A stretch of DNA of 64,000 nucleotides from Metallosphaera yellowstonensis MK1 (GTDB lineage Archaea; Thermoproteota; Thermoprotei_A; Sulfolobales; Sulfolobaceae): positions 603,740-667,739 of the forward strand of contig NZ_JH597770.1 of the NCBI RefSeq assembly GCF_000243315.1, in the 5' to 3' direction. A model generated the notes under the pieces. The model had not been told where the DNA came from, ran no database searches, and saw only the letters and a program-made list of their open reading frames with translations. The position numbers were made by a program, and so were the translations under genes. Shown in pieces: positions 45,313 through 54,930 of this stretch (positions are counted from its first letter, which is position 1; each line of letters begins with the position of its first letter).

Positions 45313-48135
45313 GGCCTCCTTGTTAAACTTGGTCTTTACCTCATTGGTGAAGGGTTCGACCTCAACGTCAAGGTTCAATTTGTACCTTATATACGAGACT
45401 CCTTTCCTGAGGACTTCCAACTCGTTCACTCCAAGGAGAGCTAACCTCTTGTTATTCTCTCCCATCTCCGTCACGTATTGGAACAGCCTTTGGTACGTCT
45501 TGGCCTCCTCCTTTGAGGAGGGCCTCTTAGAGCTCATGAAATCCTTGAGATTTCCTCCCTTGGTCACTATTTCCACTGCCTCCCTAAGAAGAGGTGTGAG
45601 GGTTCCATCATGAACATATATCATAACCAGGGACGGTTTGCCTTTGTAGACGTTTAGGATGGCCCTTATGTCTTCGACCAGTTGCTTATGATACTCGTGC
45701 TCCAGTTCCAACACGTCATTTATCTTTGATTCGTCATGTGATGGCCAACCCTCTGTGGAGACGAATGTGGTGTGGCCTAGTCTATGCCACATCTCCTCAG
45801 CCAAGTGAGGAGCGAAGGGGGCTATGAGCCTGGTCCATATTTCCAATACCTCCCTTATGACATCAGGATTATACTCCCTCGATTCAGACCTGACCATTTC
45901 CAGGTACTCATTAACGTAGGACGACATATTGAAGAGGATCTCGTTAATGAATTCCCTGAACTTCATATCGGTCATGAGTGGTACCGAATCCTTCACAATC
46001 CTGTGGAGCTTTGATTGTATCCACCTCTCTGGAATCCCAACTATTCTGGACCCGGACTTCATGTCGAGCATGTCGAAGAACTTCTTGAGCGTCTCCGCTA
46101 TCGCCCTAGCTCCACTGTCTGTGAAGTTTACATCTGTAGCCATGTCAACAAGAGAGGTGAGCGAAATTCTCACTACATCTGCCCCATAATTCTTAACGGC
46201 CTTCCTCAGAGGAATTATGTTCCTCAACGACTTACTCATCTTCTTTCCTTCATAGAGGATGAAGCCGTTAATGGCTACTCCCTTAGGCCACAGTTCTTCT
46301 GGGAATATTCCGGCGTGGTTGAAGATGAAGAAGCTCAGATGGTTCGGTATTAAATCAGGACCGCTGTGTCTCATGTCCAATGGGTACCAAAAGGTGAAGT
46401 TTCGCCTCAAGTCCTGAAGAGTCTCGAGAGCGACACCCGATTTCTCGGCTACCTTAGCTGGATCTCCCTTTCCTAATAACACATAGTCCCAAAACTCTTC
46501 GCTAAGCTGAGTTGCGTGGAGGTTCAGAGCCTTTATCCTATGGGCGACCGTGTAATAGGCCATGTAAATTGTGGAGTCTGACAGGCTCTCTATTATCCAC
46601 CTCTTATCCCAAGGTAGTGGGGTACCTAAGCCTCTAGTTCTCGCACACGCCCTCTTCTGGAGCCAGTCCAGCGAGTACTCGAAGTCCTTCCTCACCTCAT
46701 CAGGCACTACCCTCATGTTGGCCAGAAGCTTCTTGGCCAACCTCTTCCATTCTGGGTTACCGTAATCCAAGAACCACTGGTCCTTCAACAGCTTTACTAC
46801 CACCTCGTTTCCACACCTGCAGTACACGGGCTTGTTCAGGATCTCAAGGACCTTCGAGGCCATCCCCCTCTCAGAGAGAACCTCAGTTACCAGTTTCCTT
46901 GCCTCCGGTACTGACGAGCCCGGAACCTTTGAGAGGGACTCCTTGAGCTGATCCCTGACCCTGGACAGTATGTCGGCCCTCATGACTCCCTTATTATACT
47001 CAGACTTGTACAACTGTTCCGTGAGCTTCTTGAGATCGGCGTCGTTCTTAACTTGAGTGCTTTCAACCAGCTCCTTGGCTGGGGCGTCTGAGTAACCTTC
47101 CAGGGAGATCACTGGCACTATCTCCAGGTTTACCCGGCTCCTCTTGAGGTAAAAGTAATCAAAGGGAGCGTGGGCCGGGACACTCATCACGACACCTGTA
47201 GCCGTGTTTGGATCCACGAAATCTGCAGGTAGGACTGGAATCTCTCTTCCAGTGACCGGGTTCGTTGCGTTCATTTTCTGGAGGTCAGAGGGGCTGACCC
47301 TTTGGATCACGTTCACTCCATCCATCTGGAACTTCAGTTTATCCGCGGCCTTCTCTGAAATGATAATCTTAGAACCCCACGCTTCCGCAATCACGTAACT
47401 CGCCTTAGGGTTGACCCATACGGCCACGGCGCCAAAAACGGTCTCAGGCCTGAGTGTGGCAGCGGCTAACCTACCTAAGGGCGTATCAAAGAATATCACT
47501 ACATACTCTCCAATCTCCGGCTCGACGTCTCCCTTAGTGTCATGCATGCCCACGGGGAGGTTATGGACTGGACACCATCCCACAGGGTGTGTATCCTTTA
47601 CCACGAACCCTCTCTCCTGGAGCTTGGAGAACTGCCAAACTATGAAAGACGAGAATTGTGGATCGATGGTTGTAAACTCCCTCCTCCAGTCAATGGATAG
47701 ACCTAACTCCCTCATGGCCATCTTTATCTCTTCCTTGAAATAATTAGCCATGAAAAGTGGGTCCGAGAGTCTAGGTATCACGTCCGAAGGTATCTCGTAA
47801 ATGTTTTGGAAAATGTCCAAGAGGTCCTTATCCCCCTTTGCCACATCGTCCGCCATCGTTATAATGGGGGTTCCTGTGAAATGGAAACCCATGGGGAACA
47901 GGACGTTGTATCCTCTCATCCTCATGAACCTAGCGTAAACATCTCCTGTCACGTATGTCCTACCGTGGCCCAAATGGAAGGGACTATTGGGATAAGGGAA
48001 AGCTACCGTGGTGAAGAACTTCTTACCTTCCTTGGGTTCCGCTTCGAATAACTTGTTCCTGTTCCACTCGTCCTGCCATTTCTTAGAAATCTCATTGAGG
48101 AACGCTACGAAGTCCTGAGAAGGAATTGTAATCAC
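45280..48135 (-). CDS. leuS: Leucyl-tRNA synthetase
   Basis: The 951-residue class I synthetase has the HIGH motif as HLGHGR in the N-terminal 60 residues and KMSKS as [10 protein letters not shown] around two thirds of the way in. The CP1 editing domain is intact ([26 protein letters not shown] with the conserved Asp). Sulfolobales often have a second, degenerate LeuRS; this copy has all catalytic and editing motifs, so it should be the functional one. The GTG at 48135 is preferred because a CTTAAAAAA box lies 26 bases upstream; a TTG nine bases earlier also fits the frame. Confidence 0.95.
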   Translation of the reverse strand: MITIPSQDFVAFLNEISKKWQDEWNRNKLFEAEPKEGKKFFTTVAFPYPNSPFHLGHGRTYVTGDVYARFMRMRGYNVLFPMGFHFTGTPIITMADDVAKGDKDLLDIFQNIYEIPSDVIPRLSDPLFMANYFKEEIKMAMRELGLSIDWRREFTTIDPQFSSFIVWQFSKLQERGFVVKDTHPVGWCPVHNLPVGMHDTKGDVEPEIGEYVVIFFDTPLGRLAAATLRPETVFGAVAVWVNPKASYVIAEAWGSKIIISEKAADKLKFQMDGVNVIQRVSPSDLQKMNATNPVTGREIPVLPADFVDPNTATGVVMSVPAHAPFDYFYLKRSRVNLEIVPVISLEGYSDAPAKELVESTQVKNDADLKKLTEQLYKSEYNKGVMRADILSRVRDQLKESLSKVPGSSVPEARKLVTEVLSERGMASKVLEILNKPVYCRCGNEVVVKLLKDQWFLDYGNPEWKRLAKKLLANMRVVPDEVRKDFEYSLDWLQKRACARTRGLGTPLPWDKRWIIESLSDSTIYMAYYTVAHRIKALNLHATQLSEEFWDYVLLGKGDPAKVAEKSGVALETLQDLRRNFTFWYPLDMRHSGPDLIPNHLSFFIFNHAGIFPEELWPKGVAINGFILYEGKKMSKSLRNIIPLRKAVKNYGADVVRISLTSLVDMATDVNFTDSGARAIAETLKKFFDMLDMKSGSRIVGIPERWIQSKLHRIVKDSVPLMTDMKFREFINEILFNMSSYVNEYLEMVRSESREYNPDVIREVLEIWTRLIAPFAPHLAEEMWHRLGHTTFVSTEGWPSHDESKINDVLELEHEYHKQLVEDIRAILNVYKGKPSLVMIYVHDGTLTPLLREAVEIVTKGGNLKDFMSSKRPSSKEEAKTYQRLFQYVTEMGENNKRLALLGVNELEVLRKGVSYIRYKLNLDVEVEPFTNEVKTKFNKEALPLRPAIIVQ

Positions 48136-48142
48136 CAAAACC

Positions 48143-48165
48143 AATTTAAGAGTGCCTTTTTTAAG
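48143..48165. promoter_or_regulatory. Interlocked leuS / adenosyltransferase promoters
   Basis: AATTTAAG (48143-48150) is 26 bases upstream of the rightward ATG at 48174. The run read as CTTAAAAAA on the minus strand (48157-48165) is about 26 bases upstream of the leftward GTG at 48135. Each box lies within the 40 bases between the start codons. Confidence 0.5.
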
Positions 48166-48173
48166 TTTTTTAA

Positions 48174-48701
48174 ATGTTCACAAGAGAGGGAGATAAGGGA
48201 GAAACCACAGTTCCTCGAGGCAGAGTTGGGAAGGACTCACCTTTGGTGAACCTTCTTGGGGACATCGATGAGGTCAACTCCTTCATCGGGCTGGCTCTGA
48301 CTAAACTCCCTTGGGAAGATATGAGAAGGGATTTGGAGGTCGTTCAAGTGGACCTCTTCGCTGTTGGAGAAGATTGGAGCACTGAGAAGGAAAGGATTGG
48401 GGAGGACAGGGTAAAGTGGCTAGAAGCGAGAACAGTGGAATACAGGAAGGAGAGCGGACCAGTGAAGCTGTTCATCATCCCTGGGGGAAGCGAGGAGGCT
48501 GCGTTCCTTCACGTAGCGAGAACGATAGTACGGAGGTTAGAGAGGAACGCGGTGAAGCACTCCAAAGAGGTGGAACTTAAGAACAAGTGGACCATAGTGT
48601 ATTTAAACAGACTGTCATCCCTCCTGTTCGCCATGGCTGTTGTCGCCAACAAAAGGAAGGGTAGACAGGAGAGATACTACGAGATAGGTAAGTTCTTTTG
48701 A
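48174..48701 (+). CDS. Cob(I)alamin adenosyltransferase (PduO type)
   Basis: The 175-residue ATP:cob(I)alamin adenosyltransferase of the PduO/MMAB family makes coenzyme B12. The N-terminal [10 protein letters not shown] (ATP loop) and [15 protein letters not shown], the central [11 protein letters not shown] and the C-terminal [13 protein letters not shown] are diagnostic. In this lineage the product would serve methylmalonyl-CoA mutase and ribonucleotide reductase. Leaderless ATG. Confidence 0.93.
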   Translation: MFTREGDKGETTVPRGRVGKDSPLVNLLGDIDEVNSFIGLALTKLPWEDMRRDLEVVQVDLFAVGEDWSTEKERIGEDRVKWLEARTVEYRKESGPVKLFIIPGGSEEAAFLHVARTIVRRLERNAVKHSKEVELKNKWTIVYLNRLSSLLFAMAVVANKRKGRQERYYEIGKFF

Positions 48702-48705
48702 GAGT

Positions 48706-49653
48706 TCAAAGGTCACTCTTCAGCAGGCCAGAGGAGATCAGTAACTCGCAATTCTTACATATTTCTCTGCCGAAACTCGTAGGCTCTCCACATATCCTAC
48801 AGGTTGGTAGCTCTCCAAGGGACGAGGACCTCCTAACGGTCTCAGCTATCTTATCGTAGGTTTCCAATATTCTCAGGAGGGATCCTGGTGACTCGTCCTC
48901 GATGGCGTACATGAGATCCCTAACCTTAGACCTCATGGTAGGTCTAGATGAGATGTAGGGGCACTCGGTCTCTTGAAACTTGAATCCCTTGAAATAGGCA
49001 TACATTGTGGTCTCCCACTCGTAAATCTTCCGAAGTGGCTTAACTCTCGTGACGAACTTGTCGCTGAGTTTCACAGGCAAGTCCCCAACCCTAACCAATT
49101 TCTTCACATCACCCCTTAGCAAATTGATTATTATGGTCTGAACTTCGTCGTCCAGATTGTGACCAGTAGCCACGAGGTCTGCCCCAACATCCCTACCTGC
49201 CTGGTTTATGAGCTTTCTCCTGAACCCTCCACAGAAGGTGCAGGCAGAGATCTTGAGTCCCCTTCCCTGAGATGCCCTAACAATCTCATCCAAGGAGTAA
49301 CCGACTCCGTCCTTGAAGGACGTACCGATGAGTTCCACTCCTAGATCCCTTAGATATCTCTCGAGTTCCTTAACCTGAGATTCCCTGTTATATCCCTCTA
49401 TACCCTCCATTATGTTGAACGCTACTAACCTCCCTGGATCTAGAAACGAGGAGATGGTGTCTGCCAGGACTAGACTGTCCTTACCTCCAGATACTGCTAG
49501 CAATATCTTCTTAGCGTTACCGAGACCCAAACGGATGGCCTCGAGCCTCACCCTATTCCTTACGTTCTCCAGGAAACAGCTGTCGCATAACCTCCTCCCG
49601 GTGTGTTTCTGATATACTCTCGCATTTCTGGAACCACAGATGTCACACTTCAC
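48706..49653 (-). CDS. tRNA 2-thiolation protein (TtuA/Ncs6 family)
   Basis: The 315-residue PP-loop ATPase adenylates tRNA uridine (U34 or U54) for sulfur transfer. Zinc-finger Cys pairs are at C3/C6 and C23/C26, the PP-loop SGGKDS at 55-60, an internal CTFC segment near 138-141 that supplies cluster or sulfur-relay Cys, and a second C-terminal zinc finger (CRIC, CKNC). It overlaps the DUF211 gene by 4 bases (GTGA). TtuA and Ncs6/CTU1 cannot be separated with confidence from sequence alone. Confidence 0.9.
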   Translation of the reverse strand: MKCDICGSRNARVYQKHTGRRLCDSCFLENVRNRVRLEAIRLGLGNAKKILLAVSGGKDSLVLADTISSFLDPGRLVAFNIMEGIEGYNRESQVKELERYLRDLGVELIGTSFKDGVGYSLDEIVRASQGRGLKISACTFCGGFRRKLINQAGRDVGADLVATGHNLDDEVQTIIINLLRGDVKKLVRVGDLPVKLSDKFVTRVKPLRKIYEWETTMYAYFKGFKFQETECPYISSRPTMRSKVRDLMYAIEDESPGSLLRILETYDKIAETVRRSSSLGELPTCRICGEPTSFGREICKNCELLISSGLLKSDL

Positions 49654-49931
49654 CTGGGCCGTCTTCCCTCCACCACCCTTTTCCCTCCTACGACCTCATC
49701 GATACTATGTATGGCGCATCCCTCCTCTTCCAATACCCTCTTAATCTCGTCGAACCTTATGTCCTCACCCTCAATGACCACTATGAGTCCCATGGTCTCC
49801 ACGTCCATGTCTGAAACACTTATGTTGACACCCTCTATCCCTTCCAGTTTATCTATCCTATTTGCCAAGTCAACTATGGAGGAACCCCTGATGGGTTTCA
49901 GAACGTCCAGAACTATACGCCTTATGGTCAA
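49650..49931 (-). CDS. DUF211 family protein
   Basis: The 93-residue archaeal DUF211 protein has a ferredoxin-like fold ([21 protein letters not shown], then INVSVSDMD-type strand [14 protein letters not shown] and [12 protein letters not shown]). The family is small, archaeal and of unknown function; ACT-like ligand binding has been suggested by fold. The start is TTG. It is cotranscribed with the tRNA thiolation gene. Confidence 0.85.
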   Translation of the reverse strand: MTIRRIVLDVLKPIRGSSIVDLANRIDKLEGIEGVNISVSDMDVETMGLIVVIEGEDIRFDEIKRVLEEEGCAIHSIDEVVGGKRVVEGRRPR

Positions 49932-50025
49932 ATTGCATCAATACACTAATTCAAAAGACTCACCGTTAAATTTCTGACTACAATCCTCACAGGTCGAAGG
50001 AACTGCCGTGAAAAACTTTGTGAGG

Positions 50026-50043
50026 TTAATAAGTGTTTATTAA
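50026..50043. promoter_or_regulatory. Palindrome upstream of AdoMet decarboxylase
   Basis: TTAATAA-GTGT-TTATTAA is a perfect 7-4-7 inverted repeat in the 205-base gap between the DUF211 gene and speD. It sits about 50 bases upstream of the TATA-like CTTAAATATAAC (50091-50102), where an activator could bind. The rest of the gap contains no gene. Confidence 0.4.
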
Positions 50044-50136
50044 AAATCACGTAGTACCCTTTATTAACATCAAGGAGATAGACTGGATAACCTTAAATAT
50101 AACTGCGTACAGGGGTATATAAACGGGGGGTCACAA

Positions 50137-50511
50137 ATGATGGGGGCAGAAGTAAGGGGAGTCCCGAAAGTAATAGGAAGGGAAGTCTTTGGAAACCTCT
50201 ACGACTGTGATGCTGACGTGTTGAGAGACGACGAGAGGTTAAAGGAGATAGCTGTCGAAGCTACCAAGGTCGGGAACATGACTCTCTTGGACGTTAAGGC
50301 ATGGAAGATTGGCGAAGGGGTCAGTGTAGTAGCCATAGTATTGGAGAGCCACGTGACAATCCACACCTGGCCAGAGCACAACTTCGCCACAGTTGATGTT
50401 TACTCCTGCGGAAGCCACACCGATCCCAAGAGGGCTTTCTACTATATTGTAGAGCAATTGAAGGCGAAGCGGTTTAATGTAAGAGAGGCTGATAGATCAT
50501 CGGAGTTTTAA
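50137..50511 (+). CDS. speD: S-adenosylmethionine decarboxylase proenzyme
   Basis: The 124-residue pyruvoyl enzyme provides the aminopropyl donor for spermidine. Self-cleavage is expected at Glu70-Ser71 ([15 protein letters not shown]), making the pyruvoyl group from Ser71; VDVYSCGSH supplies the conserved Cys91. Crenarchaea also have a closely related arginine decarboxylase that evolved from this family, and specificity cannot be proved from sequence; the absence of the small insertion I recall in the arginine form favours AdoMet. GGGGGGT upstream of the ATG is a good Shine-Dalgarno site. Confidence 0.85.
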   Translation: MMGAEVRGVPKVIGREVFGNLYDCDADVLRDDERLKEIAVEATKVGNMTLLDVKAWKIGEGVSVVAIVLESHVTIHTWPEHNFATVDVYSCGSHTDPKRAFYYIVEQLKAKRFNVREADRSSEF

Positions 50512-51383
50512 TAGTAGGGGGCGGCATAGCAGGTCTTCTTTTGGGTTTAAAACTGAAGGACAGGGATCCTATAATCTTCGATAGGAGGAGGTTCCCTGGG
50601 AAGGAGTGTACTGGAATAGTAAGTACCTCGACCTTCACCAAGCTCTCCTTGCCTAGGGAGTTCGTGGACAGGGAGTTCAAGGTGATTAGGGTCACAGACG
50701 GGAGACATGACGTAGTCATTGAGACTAACGTGCTGAGATTGAACAGGGAGAGAGTGGAAGTCTGGCTAGATAGGGAGTTGAGGACCAGGAGACCAGTGGA
50801 TGCAGTAATAAAGGGAGAGGAGGAGGTATTAGTGGGCACGGAGAGGTTTACAGGAAAAGTGTTCGATGCCTCAGGGTGGAAGGGGAGGGCCAAGTGGGTG
50901 AAGGCTGTTGAGCTGGTCACAGAACCCTTGGAACAAGAGGAAATATTGGTCACGCTGGATTCAAGGAATAAGGCAGGCTTCGGTTGGGTAGTCCCTCTGC
51001 CTGACAGGGCCTTAGTAGGGGCACTCTCTTATGGGGATCCCAGGCCTTTCATCCCACGCGTTGGAAAGAGAATATTGAAGGTGCATGGGGGAGCCATTCC
51101 TAGGGTGAAGCCCATCAAAACTAATGTCCCCTCCATAGGAGATAGAACCGGCTTGATAAAGACTTTTACAGGTGGTGGACTGTTCAGCATAGCGGAGATC
51201 CTCTCCGACACGCCCCGTGAGAAACTTGAGAGGGAAATAAGGAGGCAATACTTGATCACCGAACTCCTAGAGAGGTCCTGGAGGTTAGTCCTTCTGGCTT
51301 TTAGGTTCCTGGACGGAAAGACCGTGAGGGTTAGAGAGGAGTTCGATTTTCACTCCCTTCTTTTCTCCCTTACTAAGTTATAA
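50496..51383 (+). CDS. Geranylgeranyl reductase-like flavoprotein
   Basis: The flavoprotein frame contains the FAD-binding strand-loop [19 protein letters not shown] and later [16 protein letters not shown] and [22 protein letters not shown], which match the geranylgeranyl reductase family that saturates archaeal lipid chains. The protein is only about 295 residues against about 400-450 for typical members. The Rossmann strand lies upstream of the first canonical start (TTG 50541). Between the in-frame stop at 50493-50495 and that TTG there is no ATG, GTG or TTG, so translation must begin at ATC (50496 or 50499) or another rare codon, or the sequence has an error. The 5' end given is the limit of the open frame. 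Confidence 0.65.
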   Translation: MIGVLIVGGGIAGLLLGLKLKDRDPIIFDRRRFPGKECTGIVSTSTFTKLSLPREFVDREFKVIRVTDGRHDVVIETNVLRLNRERVEVWLDRELRTRRPVDAVIKGEEEVLVGTERFTGKVFDASGWKGRAKWVKAVELVTEPLEQEEILVTLDSRNKAGFGWVVPLPDRALVGALSYGDPRPFIPRVGKRILKVHGGAIPRVKPIKTNVPSIGDRTGLIKTFTGGGLFSIAEILSDTPREKLEREIRRQYLITELLERSWRLVLLAFRFLDGKTVRVREEFDFHSLLFSLTKL

Positions 51384-51544
51384 CAGCCTTCCCCTCTGGT
51401 TATTATCCCCTCTCTCAGGAGTTCGGCTATGACTTTCTCGGGCTCCCTGATACCGAGAGACTTCAAGTCCCTCAGGACTATTATCTCTCCAACCGAGATG
51501 TTCGTTTTGAAATACTTAATGGCTATCTCCAGATCCTTGTCCAC
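51350..51544 (-). CDS. Small winged-helix-like protein
   Basis: The 64-residue protein looks like a minimal winged helix: [29 protein letters not shown] followed by an [10 protein letters not shown] wing. It could be a DNA-binding regulator or a subunit fragment. The start is GTG, close behind an AT-rich box (51553-51566). It converges on the flavoprotein gene with a 34-base overlap and is divergent from the prenyltransferase gene. Confidence 0.65.
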   Translation of the reverse strand: MDKDLEIAIKYFKTNISVGEIIVLRDLKSLGIREPEKVIAELLREGIITRGEGCYNLVREKRRE

Positions 51545-51580
51545 GGCAACCTTATTTTATTTTAGGGAATTTATTCTTTC

Positions 51581-52426
51581 GTGAATCCTTACTTCAGACT
51601 CGTCAGGATACACAACGTCCTTGGTGCAGCGTTTGGGGCATTCACCGGATACGTAGTGGGTGCAGGGTGGGAAATAAGGCCTCTGTCGCTAGTAGAAGCG
51701 TTACTCGTTGTCTCCCTTGTTGCCGCCGGAGGATATTCCATTAACGACGTTTACGATTTGGAGATAGACAGGATCAATAAGCCAGATCGTCCTCTCCCCT
51801 CCGGGGCCATATCGTTGAGGAGGGCAACTTATCTCTCGTATTCGCTCATGGGTTTAGGAGTGATGATCGCGGTAATTCAGGGAGGAGCCCAGGCCGCTGT
51901 GGCCCTCCTAACAGCCGCGGCCTTAGTCCTGTACGCAAGGGATTTAAAGAAGACAGGGTTTTACGGGAACCTGCTCGTAGCCACCACTACAGCGCTCTCC
52001 ATATTTTACGGAGGGATATCCTACGGGTCTGGCACGTGGTTGGACAAGATATGGATACCTGTGGTGTACACCTTTCTCCTAACCCTTTCCAGGGAGGTGA
52101 TAAAGGGGATCGAAGATTATAGGGGTGATCTCATACATGGCGTCAGGACTGTCGCTACTAGGATGGGGGTAGAGAGGGCTTGGACGATAGCCAGAGCGTC
52201 CCTGATCTCGACCAGCTTGATCTCACCTCTACCTCTGCTCCTGGGCTTCAACCTCCTCTACGGCGTCCTTCTGGTGCCCTTCCTCTACTTCACAGCACGT
52301 GCGATCACGGCTGAAACCAGTGAACAGGGTGCGTCGAAGGCTAGGGCCTTACTTAAGGGCTCGGCCTTCATAGGTATGCTGGCCTTCTCCCTGGGAAGTC
52401 TACCTCTCTCCCTACTTCACCTCTAG
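51581..52426 (+). CDS. UbiA-family DGGGP synthase-like prenyltransferase
   Basis: The 281-residue membrane protein has about eight or nine hydrophobic helices. The first Asp-rich motif NDVYDLEIDRINKPDRPL lies at 55-72 and the second (REVIKGIEDYRGD) near residue 172. In archaea this family member usually adds the second geranylgeranyl chain to geranylgeranylglyceryl phosphate, a core membrane-lipid step. Location near a geranylgeranyl reductase-like gene supports the lipid role. The start is GTG. Confidence 0.87.
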   Translation: MNPYFRLVRIHNVLGAAFGAFTGYVVGAGWEIRPLSLVEALLVVSLVAAGGYSINDVYDLEIDRINKPDRPLPSGAISLRRATYLSYSLMGLGVMIAVIQGGAQAAVALLTAAALVLYARDLKKTGFYGNLLVATTTALSIFYGGISYGSGTWLDKIWIPVVYTFLLTLSREVIKGIEDYRGDLIHGVRTVATRMGVERAWTIARASLISTSLISPLPLLLGFNLLYGVLLVPFLYFTARAITAETSEQGASKARALLKGSAFIGMLAFSLGSLPLSLLHL

Positions 52427-53362
52427 GTTTCTGTCCACAACCTTTCTGATACCAGCCTTGATCCCAACCGCCCTCACCAGGACGTTCCCCTTCTTATTGG
52501 GAGGTAACTGGACGACGTGGCTGATCGACTCGCTCGGCTTCAGTGAACCAAGTAACTTGAAGTTAACTATAACTCCGTTGATCATAACGTTTAGTGACAC
52601 CTTGTCGAGCGTGACCTCTCCGGTGTTGATTATCCTCACCTCTAAGGTGTTTCCTTGAAGCTTGAGTTCAACGTCAAAGTCCATCTTCGGCGAGACGGTA
52701 GAGGTGAGATAGTGAAGGAAAACCAAGGCGTTCTTCCCAGAGATCTCATTGATCAACCTGAGGACCCCGTGGGACGTGTACTCGTACTCCTCACATTCGT
52801 ATCCAAGTTCAGTCTCCTCGATCTCCCTCCCGTTGACTATCCTCAACCTGTTCTTCCCTCCTCCCTTCACTACCAGATAGTTCTTCCCGCTGCCCTCCAG
52901 GGCTATCTCCTCCCCAGGTCTCAGGAGAGCTAATCCAGCCCTCAGGGAGTAAAAGGTCTTGAACCCCTCTTCCTTAAAGATTGACACCACGTTTATCAGG
53001 TGTATACTGAGGGGCCTAACACCTGAATATGTTATCATGAACTCGTTCTTACCTTTAGCTACAATGTGAGTTATATCGAAAAGGTGCATGTGGAGTGATC
53101 TACCCTCGAGGTTGGCGGAATCATTTGGTTTAAACTCCTTAGTTAGAGAGAAATTGTTTAGCCAAAGCCTCCACTTAATGAAGTTTGCGGGAGTTTCACT
53201 TACTATCAGAATGAAAGTTTTCTCCGGCCTTCCCTCTACGTAGAAGTTAAATACGGTTTCCTTAACCGTGGGTCCCAACACCACTGTCTTAGTGGAACTC
53301 TGATAGTCGAGGAAGCCGTCAACGCTCCCTTGGTCGAATTGATGTAACTGATGTACTGACAT
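52412..53362 (-). CDS. Hypothetical beta-rich protein, 316 residues
   Basis: Not recognised. The sequence alternates short hydrophobic strands and loops throughout. The last 90 residues (FDVELKLQGNTLEVRIINTGEV and on) look like an immunoglobulin-type or CARDB-like beta-sandwich, with the N-terminal part reminiscent of a galactose-binding-like fold. No signal peptide, no transmembrane segment, so it would be cytoplasmic. A leaderless ATG is predicted from the AT-rich box near 53390. The 3' end overlaps the prenyltransferase gene by 15 bases. Confidence 0.6.
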   Translation of the reverse strand: MSVHQLHQFDQGSVDGFLDYQSSTKTVVLGPTVKETVFNFYVEGRPEKTFILIVSETPANFIKWRLWLNNFSLTKEFKPNDSANLEGRSLHMHLFDITHIVAKGKNEFMITYSGVRPLSIHLINVVSIFKEEGFKTFYSLRAGLALLRPGEEIALEGSGKNYLVVKGGGKNRLRIVNGREIEETELGYECEEYEYTSHGVLRLINEISGKNALVFLHYLTSTVSPKMDFDVELKLQGNTLEVRIINTGEVTLDKVSLNVMINGVIVNFKLLGSLKPSESISHVVQLPPNKKGNVLVRAVGIKAGIRKVVDRNLEVK

Positions 53363-53365
53363 ATA

Positions 53366-53397
53366 TTATATTGAGGGGTACATCCCAAATAAAATAA
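53366..53397. promoter_or_regulatory. Interlocked divergent promoters
   Basis: TTATATT (53366-53372) lies 26-29 bases upstream of the rightward GTPase ATG (53398). An AT-rich box (53387-53397, TTTATTTT on the minus strand) lies about 26 bases upstream of the leftward ATG at 53362. Only 35 bases separate the two start codons. Confidence 0.5.
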
Positions 53398-54180
53398 ATG
53401 TTACAACTGGTGAAAGATGTAATTCGCAGGGCCGACCTAATAGTAGAGGTACTGGATGCTAGGGAACCTCGACTGACCAGGTCCAGGAGTATGGAGAGCC
53501 TCGTGGAGAGGTTGGGGAAGCCCCTGCTCCTGGTTCTAAACAAAGGAGACTTGGTTCCCAGAGGGGTCCTGGAGTCCTGGAAGAGGTGTTTTGAGCTCGA
53601 GGGACACCCCACAGTTTATATCGCGGCAACACAACACATGGGCACAAAGTTGTTGAGAACCTCCATTAAGGAGGCGATGAGAGGGAGGGGAGGCATAGTC
53701 GGTTTTGTGGGCTATCCCAAGACCGGTAAATCTTCCATAATAAATGCCCTAAAGGGAAGACATTCGGCCACAACGTCTCCCCACCCCTTCTCACCTGGAT
53801 ACACTAAGTCCCTGCAACTGTTCAGGATAGACTCGAAGCTTTACGCAATAGACTCTCCAGGATTGATACCCCCAGACGGTAACCCGCTGGAGAGGGCCAT
53901 AAGGGGGAGCAGACCGGAGGATCTCGAGGATCCGGTTAAGGTTGCCCTAGCTCTCATTGAAAGAATAGAGGAGTTCAGTAGAGGTTCCCTCGGGAAAGTC
54001 TACAAGGTAGATTACACCTCTCCCCTAGACCTCTTAGAGAAGATAGCCAGAAAGAGGGGGTGGATCTACAGGAGTAATGGAGAACCTATCGTGGATCAGG
54101 CGGCAGTTCAGCTTATAAGGGACTATCATGAGGGGAAGATCACATACTATATACTCCCGAAGGGTTGTGGGCATGATTAA
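53398..54180 (+). CDS. Circularly permuted GTPase (YlqF/RbgA-like)
   Basis: The 260-residue GTPase has its motifs in permuted order: DAREP (20-24) and G4 NKGD (48-51) come before G1 GYPKTGKS (105-112) and G3 DSPG (152-155). That order defines the YlqF/YawG family, whose members act in ribosome large-subunit assembly. It ends with a basic helical tail. It overlaps the downstream HAD gene by 8 bases. Confidence 0.92.
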   Translation: MLQLVKDVIRRADLIVEVLDAREPRLTRSRSMESLVERLGKPLLLVLNKGDLVPRGVLESWKRCFELEGHPTVYIAATQHMGTKLLRTSIKEAMRGRGGIVGFVGYPKTGKSSIINALKGRHSATTSPHPFSPGYTKSLQLFRIDSKLYAIDSPGLIPPDGNPLERAIRGSRPEDLEDPVKVALALIERIEEFSRGSLGKVYKVDYTSPLDLLEKIARKRGWIYRSNGEPIVDQAAVQLIRDYHEGKITYYILPKGCGHD

Positions 54181-54664
54181 GGCTGTCGTGTTCGATGCTG
54201 ACAAGACTCTCTGGGATCACTACAACATCTCAGAGTTTGAAGAGCCTTTTACCGTAATAGAAGGGAACAGCCTGGTGGACGCGAAGGGCAGGAAACTGAA
54301 GGTGTTCCAAAACGTGAGGAGAACCCTCAAGGAGCTTAGGGAGAGGGGGATCATAATAGGGATGGCCACATGGAATTTCTCCCACAAGACCAGCCTAGTC
54401 CTCAAGGCCTTAGAGCTAGAGCAGTTCTTCGACGTCGTGGTTTCGAGGGACTTTCCCTATAAGTTCCTCATGTTGGGTGACTTTATCCTTGAAATGAGGA
54501 GGAGGGGAAAGACGATCAGACCGGAGGAGATACTCTTTGTGGACGACAGGAGGGTTCACTTCGGAAACGTCTGGCTTTATCTAGGAAAGGTCAAATGCCT
54601 AGAGATGTGGAGGGAAGTGAACGATCACTTGGAGATCCTGAAGAGGATCGACACGGATCGATAG
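54173..54664 (+). CDS. HAD phosphatase (MDP-1-like)
   Basis: The 163-residue haloacid dehalogenase superfamily protein is closest to magnesium-dependent phosphatase-1. The nucleophile is Asp8 in VFDADKTLW (motif I DxDxT), motif II is ATWN, and motif III/IV is [10 protein letters not shown]. The substrate is unknown; histidinol phosphate is conceivable because the his operon lacks its phosphatase, but nothing in the sequence shows this. The ATG at 54173 gives the family N-terminus; an upstream ATG at 54128 is inside the GTPase gene. Confidence 0.85.
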   Translation: MIKAVVFDADKTLWDHYNISEFEEPFTVIEGNSLVDAKGRKLKVFQNVRRTLKELRERGIIIGMATWNFSHKTSLVLKALELEQFFDVVVSRDFPYKFLMLGDFILEMRRRGKTIRPEEILFVDDRRVHFGNVWLYLGKVKCLEMWREVNDHLEILKRIDTDR

Positions 54665-54679
54665 GGCCTCTGGATGCCC

Positions 54680-54719
54680 CAGGAAAAAATCCTGTAGCAA
54701 ATATTTCCAGGAATACCTG
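54680..54719. repeat. Two tandem mini-hairpins
   Basis: CAGGA-AAAAA-TCCTG (54680-54694) and CAGG-AATA-CCTG (54708-54719) lie 13 bases apart just after the HAD gene stop. They are similar in sequence (CCAGGAA...CCTGT twice) and may form a processing or termination structure. Confidence 0.4.
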
Positions 54720-54758
54720 TGACCCAACTTATCCTCACTAATAAATATGAGTTTTAAC

Positions 54759-54785
54759 ATTTTATAACCTTCATTAGGTTAAAAT
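54759..54785. promoter_or_regulatory. Inverted repeat over ilv TATA box
   Basis: ATTTTATAACCT, TCATT(+1), AGGTTAAAAT form an imperfect inverted repeat. The left arm contains a TATA-like TTTTATAA from which a transcript would start near 54790, upstream of the hairpin at 54804-54850. A regulator bound here would cover the promoter. Confidence 0.45.
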
Positions 54786-54803
54786 GAAATAAGAAAGTTT
54801 AAA

Positions 54804-54850
54804 AACCACCTCTCAATCCTTTATGCTCGTGAAAAGGATGATAGGTGGTT
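54804..54850 (+). promoter_or_regulatory. Long stem-loop in the ilvB leader
   Basis: Outer stem AACCACCT (54804-54811) pairs with AGGTGGTT (54843-54850); inner stem ATCCTTT (54816-54822) pairs with AAAGGAT (54833-54839); the apical loop is 10 bases and the internal loop is 4 by 3. All 15 base pairs are perfect. It may be an RNA leader hairpin or, if transcription starts further down, a DNA operator. A T5 run at 54871-54875 follows. Confidence 0.55.
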
Positions 54851-54867
54851 ATACCCTCCAAGTCTGA
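54823..54867 (+). CDS. Possible ilv leader peptide
   Basis: A 14-codon frame with ATG and TGA encodes MLVKRMIGGYTLQV, in which five of 14 residues are Leu, Val or Ile. It begins in the apical loop of the stem-loop and would have to be translated through its 3' arm. A TTTAAAAA box at 54798-54805 lies about 22 bases upstream. The composition recalls attenuator peptides of bacterial ilv operons, but no archaeal precedent is claimed. A short frame like this can occur by chance. Confidence 0.3.
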   Translation: MLVKRMIGGYTLQV

Positions 54868-54930
54868 AACTTTTTCAAAAAATGAAGGCAAGTTATACCA
54901 GGCATCTATACACTATGGAAGAGGTGTTCT

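Noticed and set aside
54834-54866. C/D box sRNA in the ilvB leader
   Set aside because: GATGATA does not match the C box consensus and the following TCTGA has no partner boxes; the stem-loop explains the sequence better.
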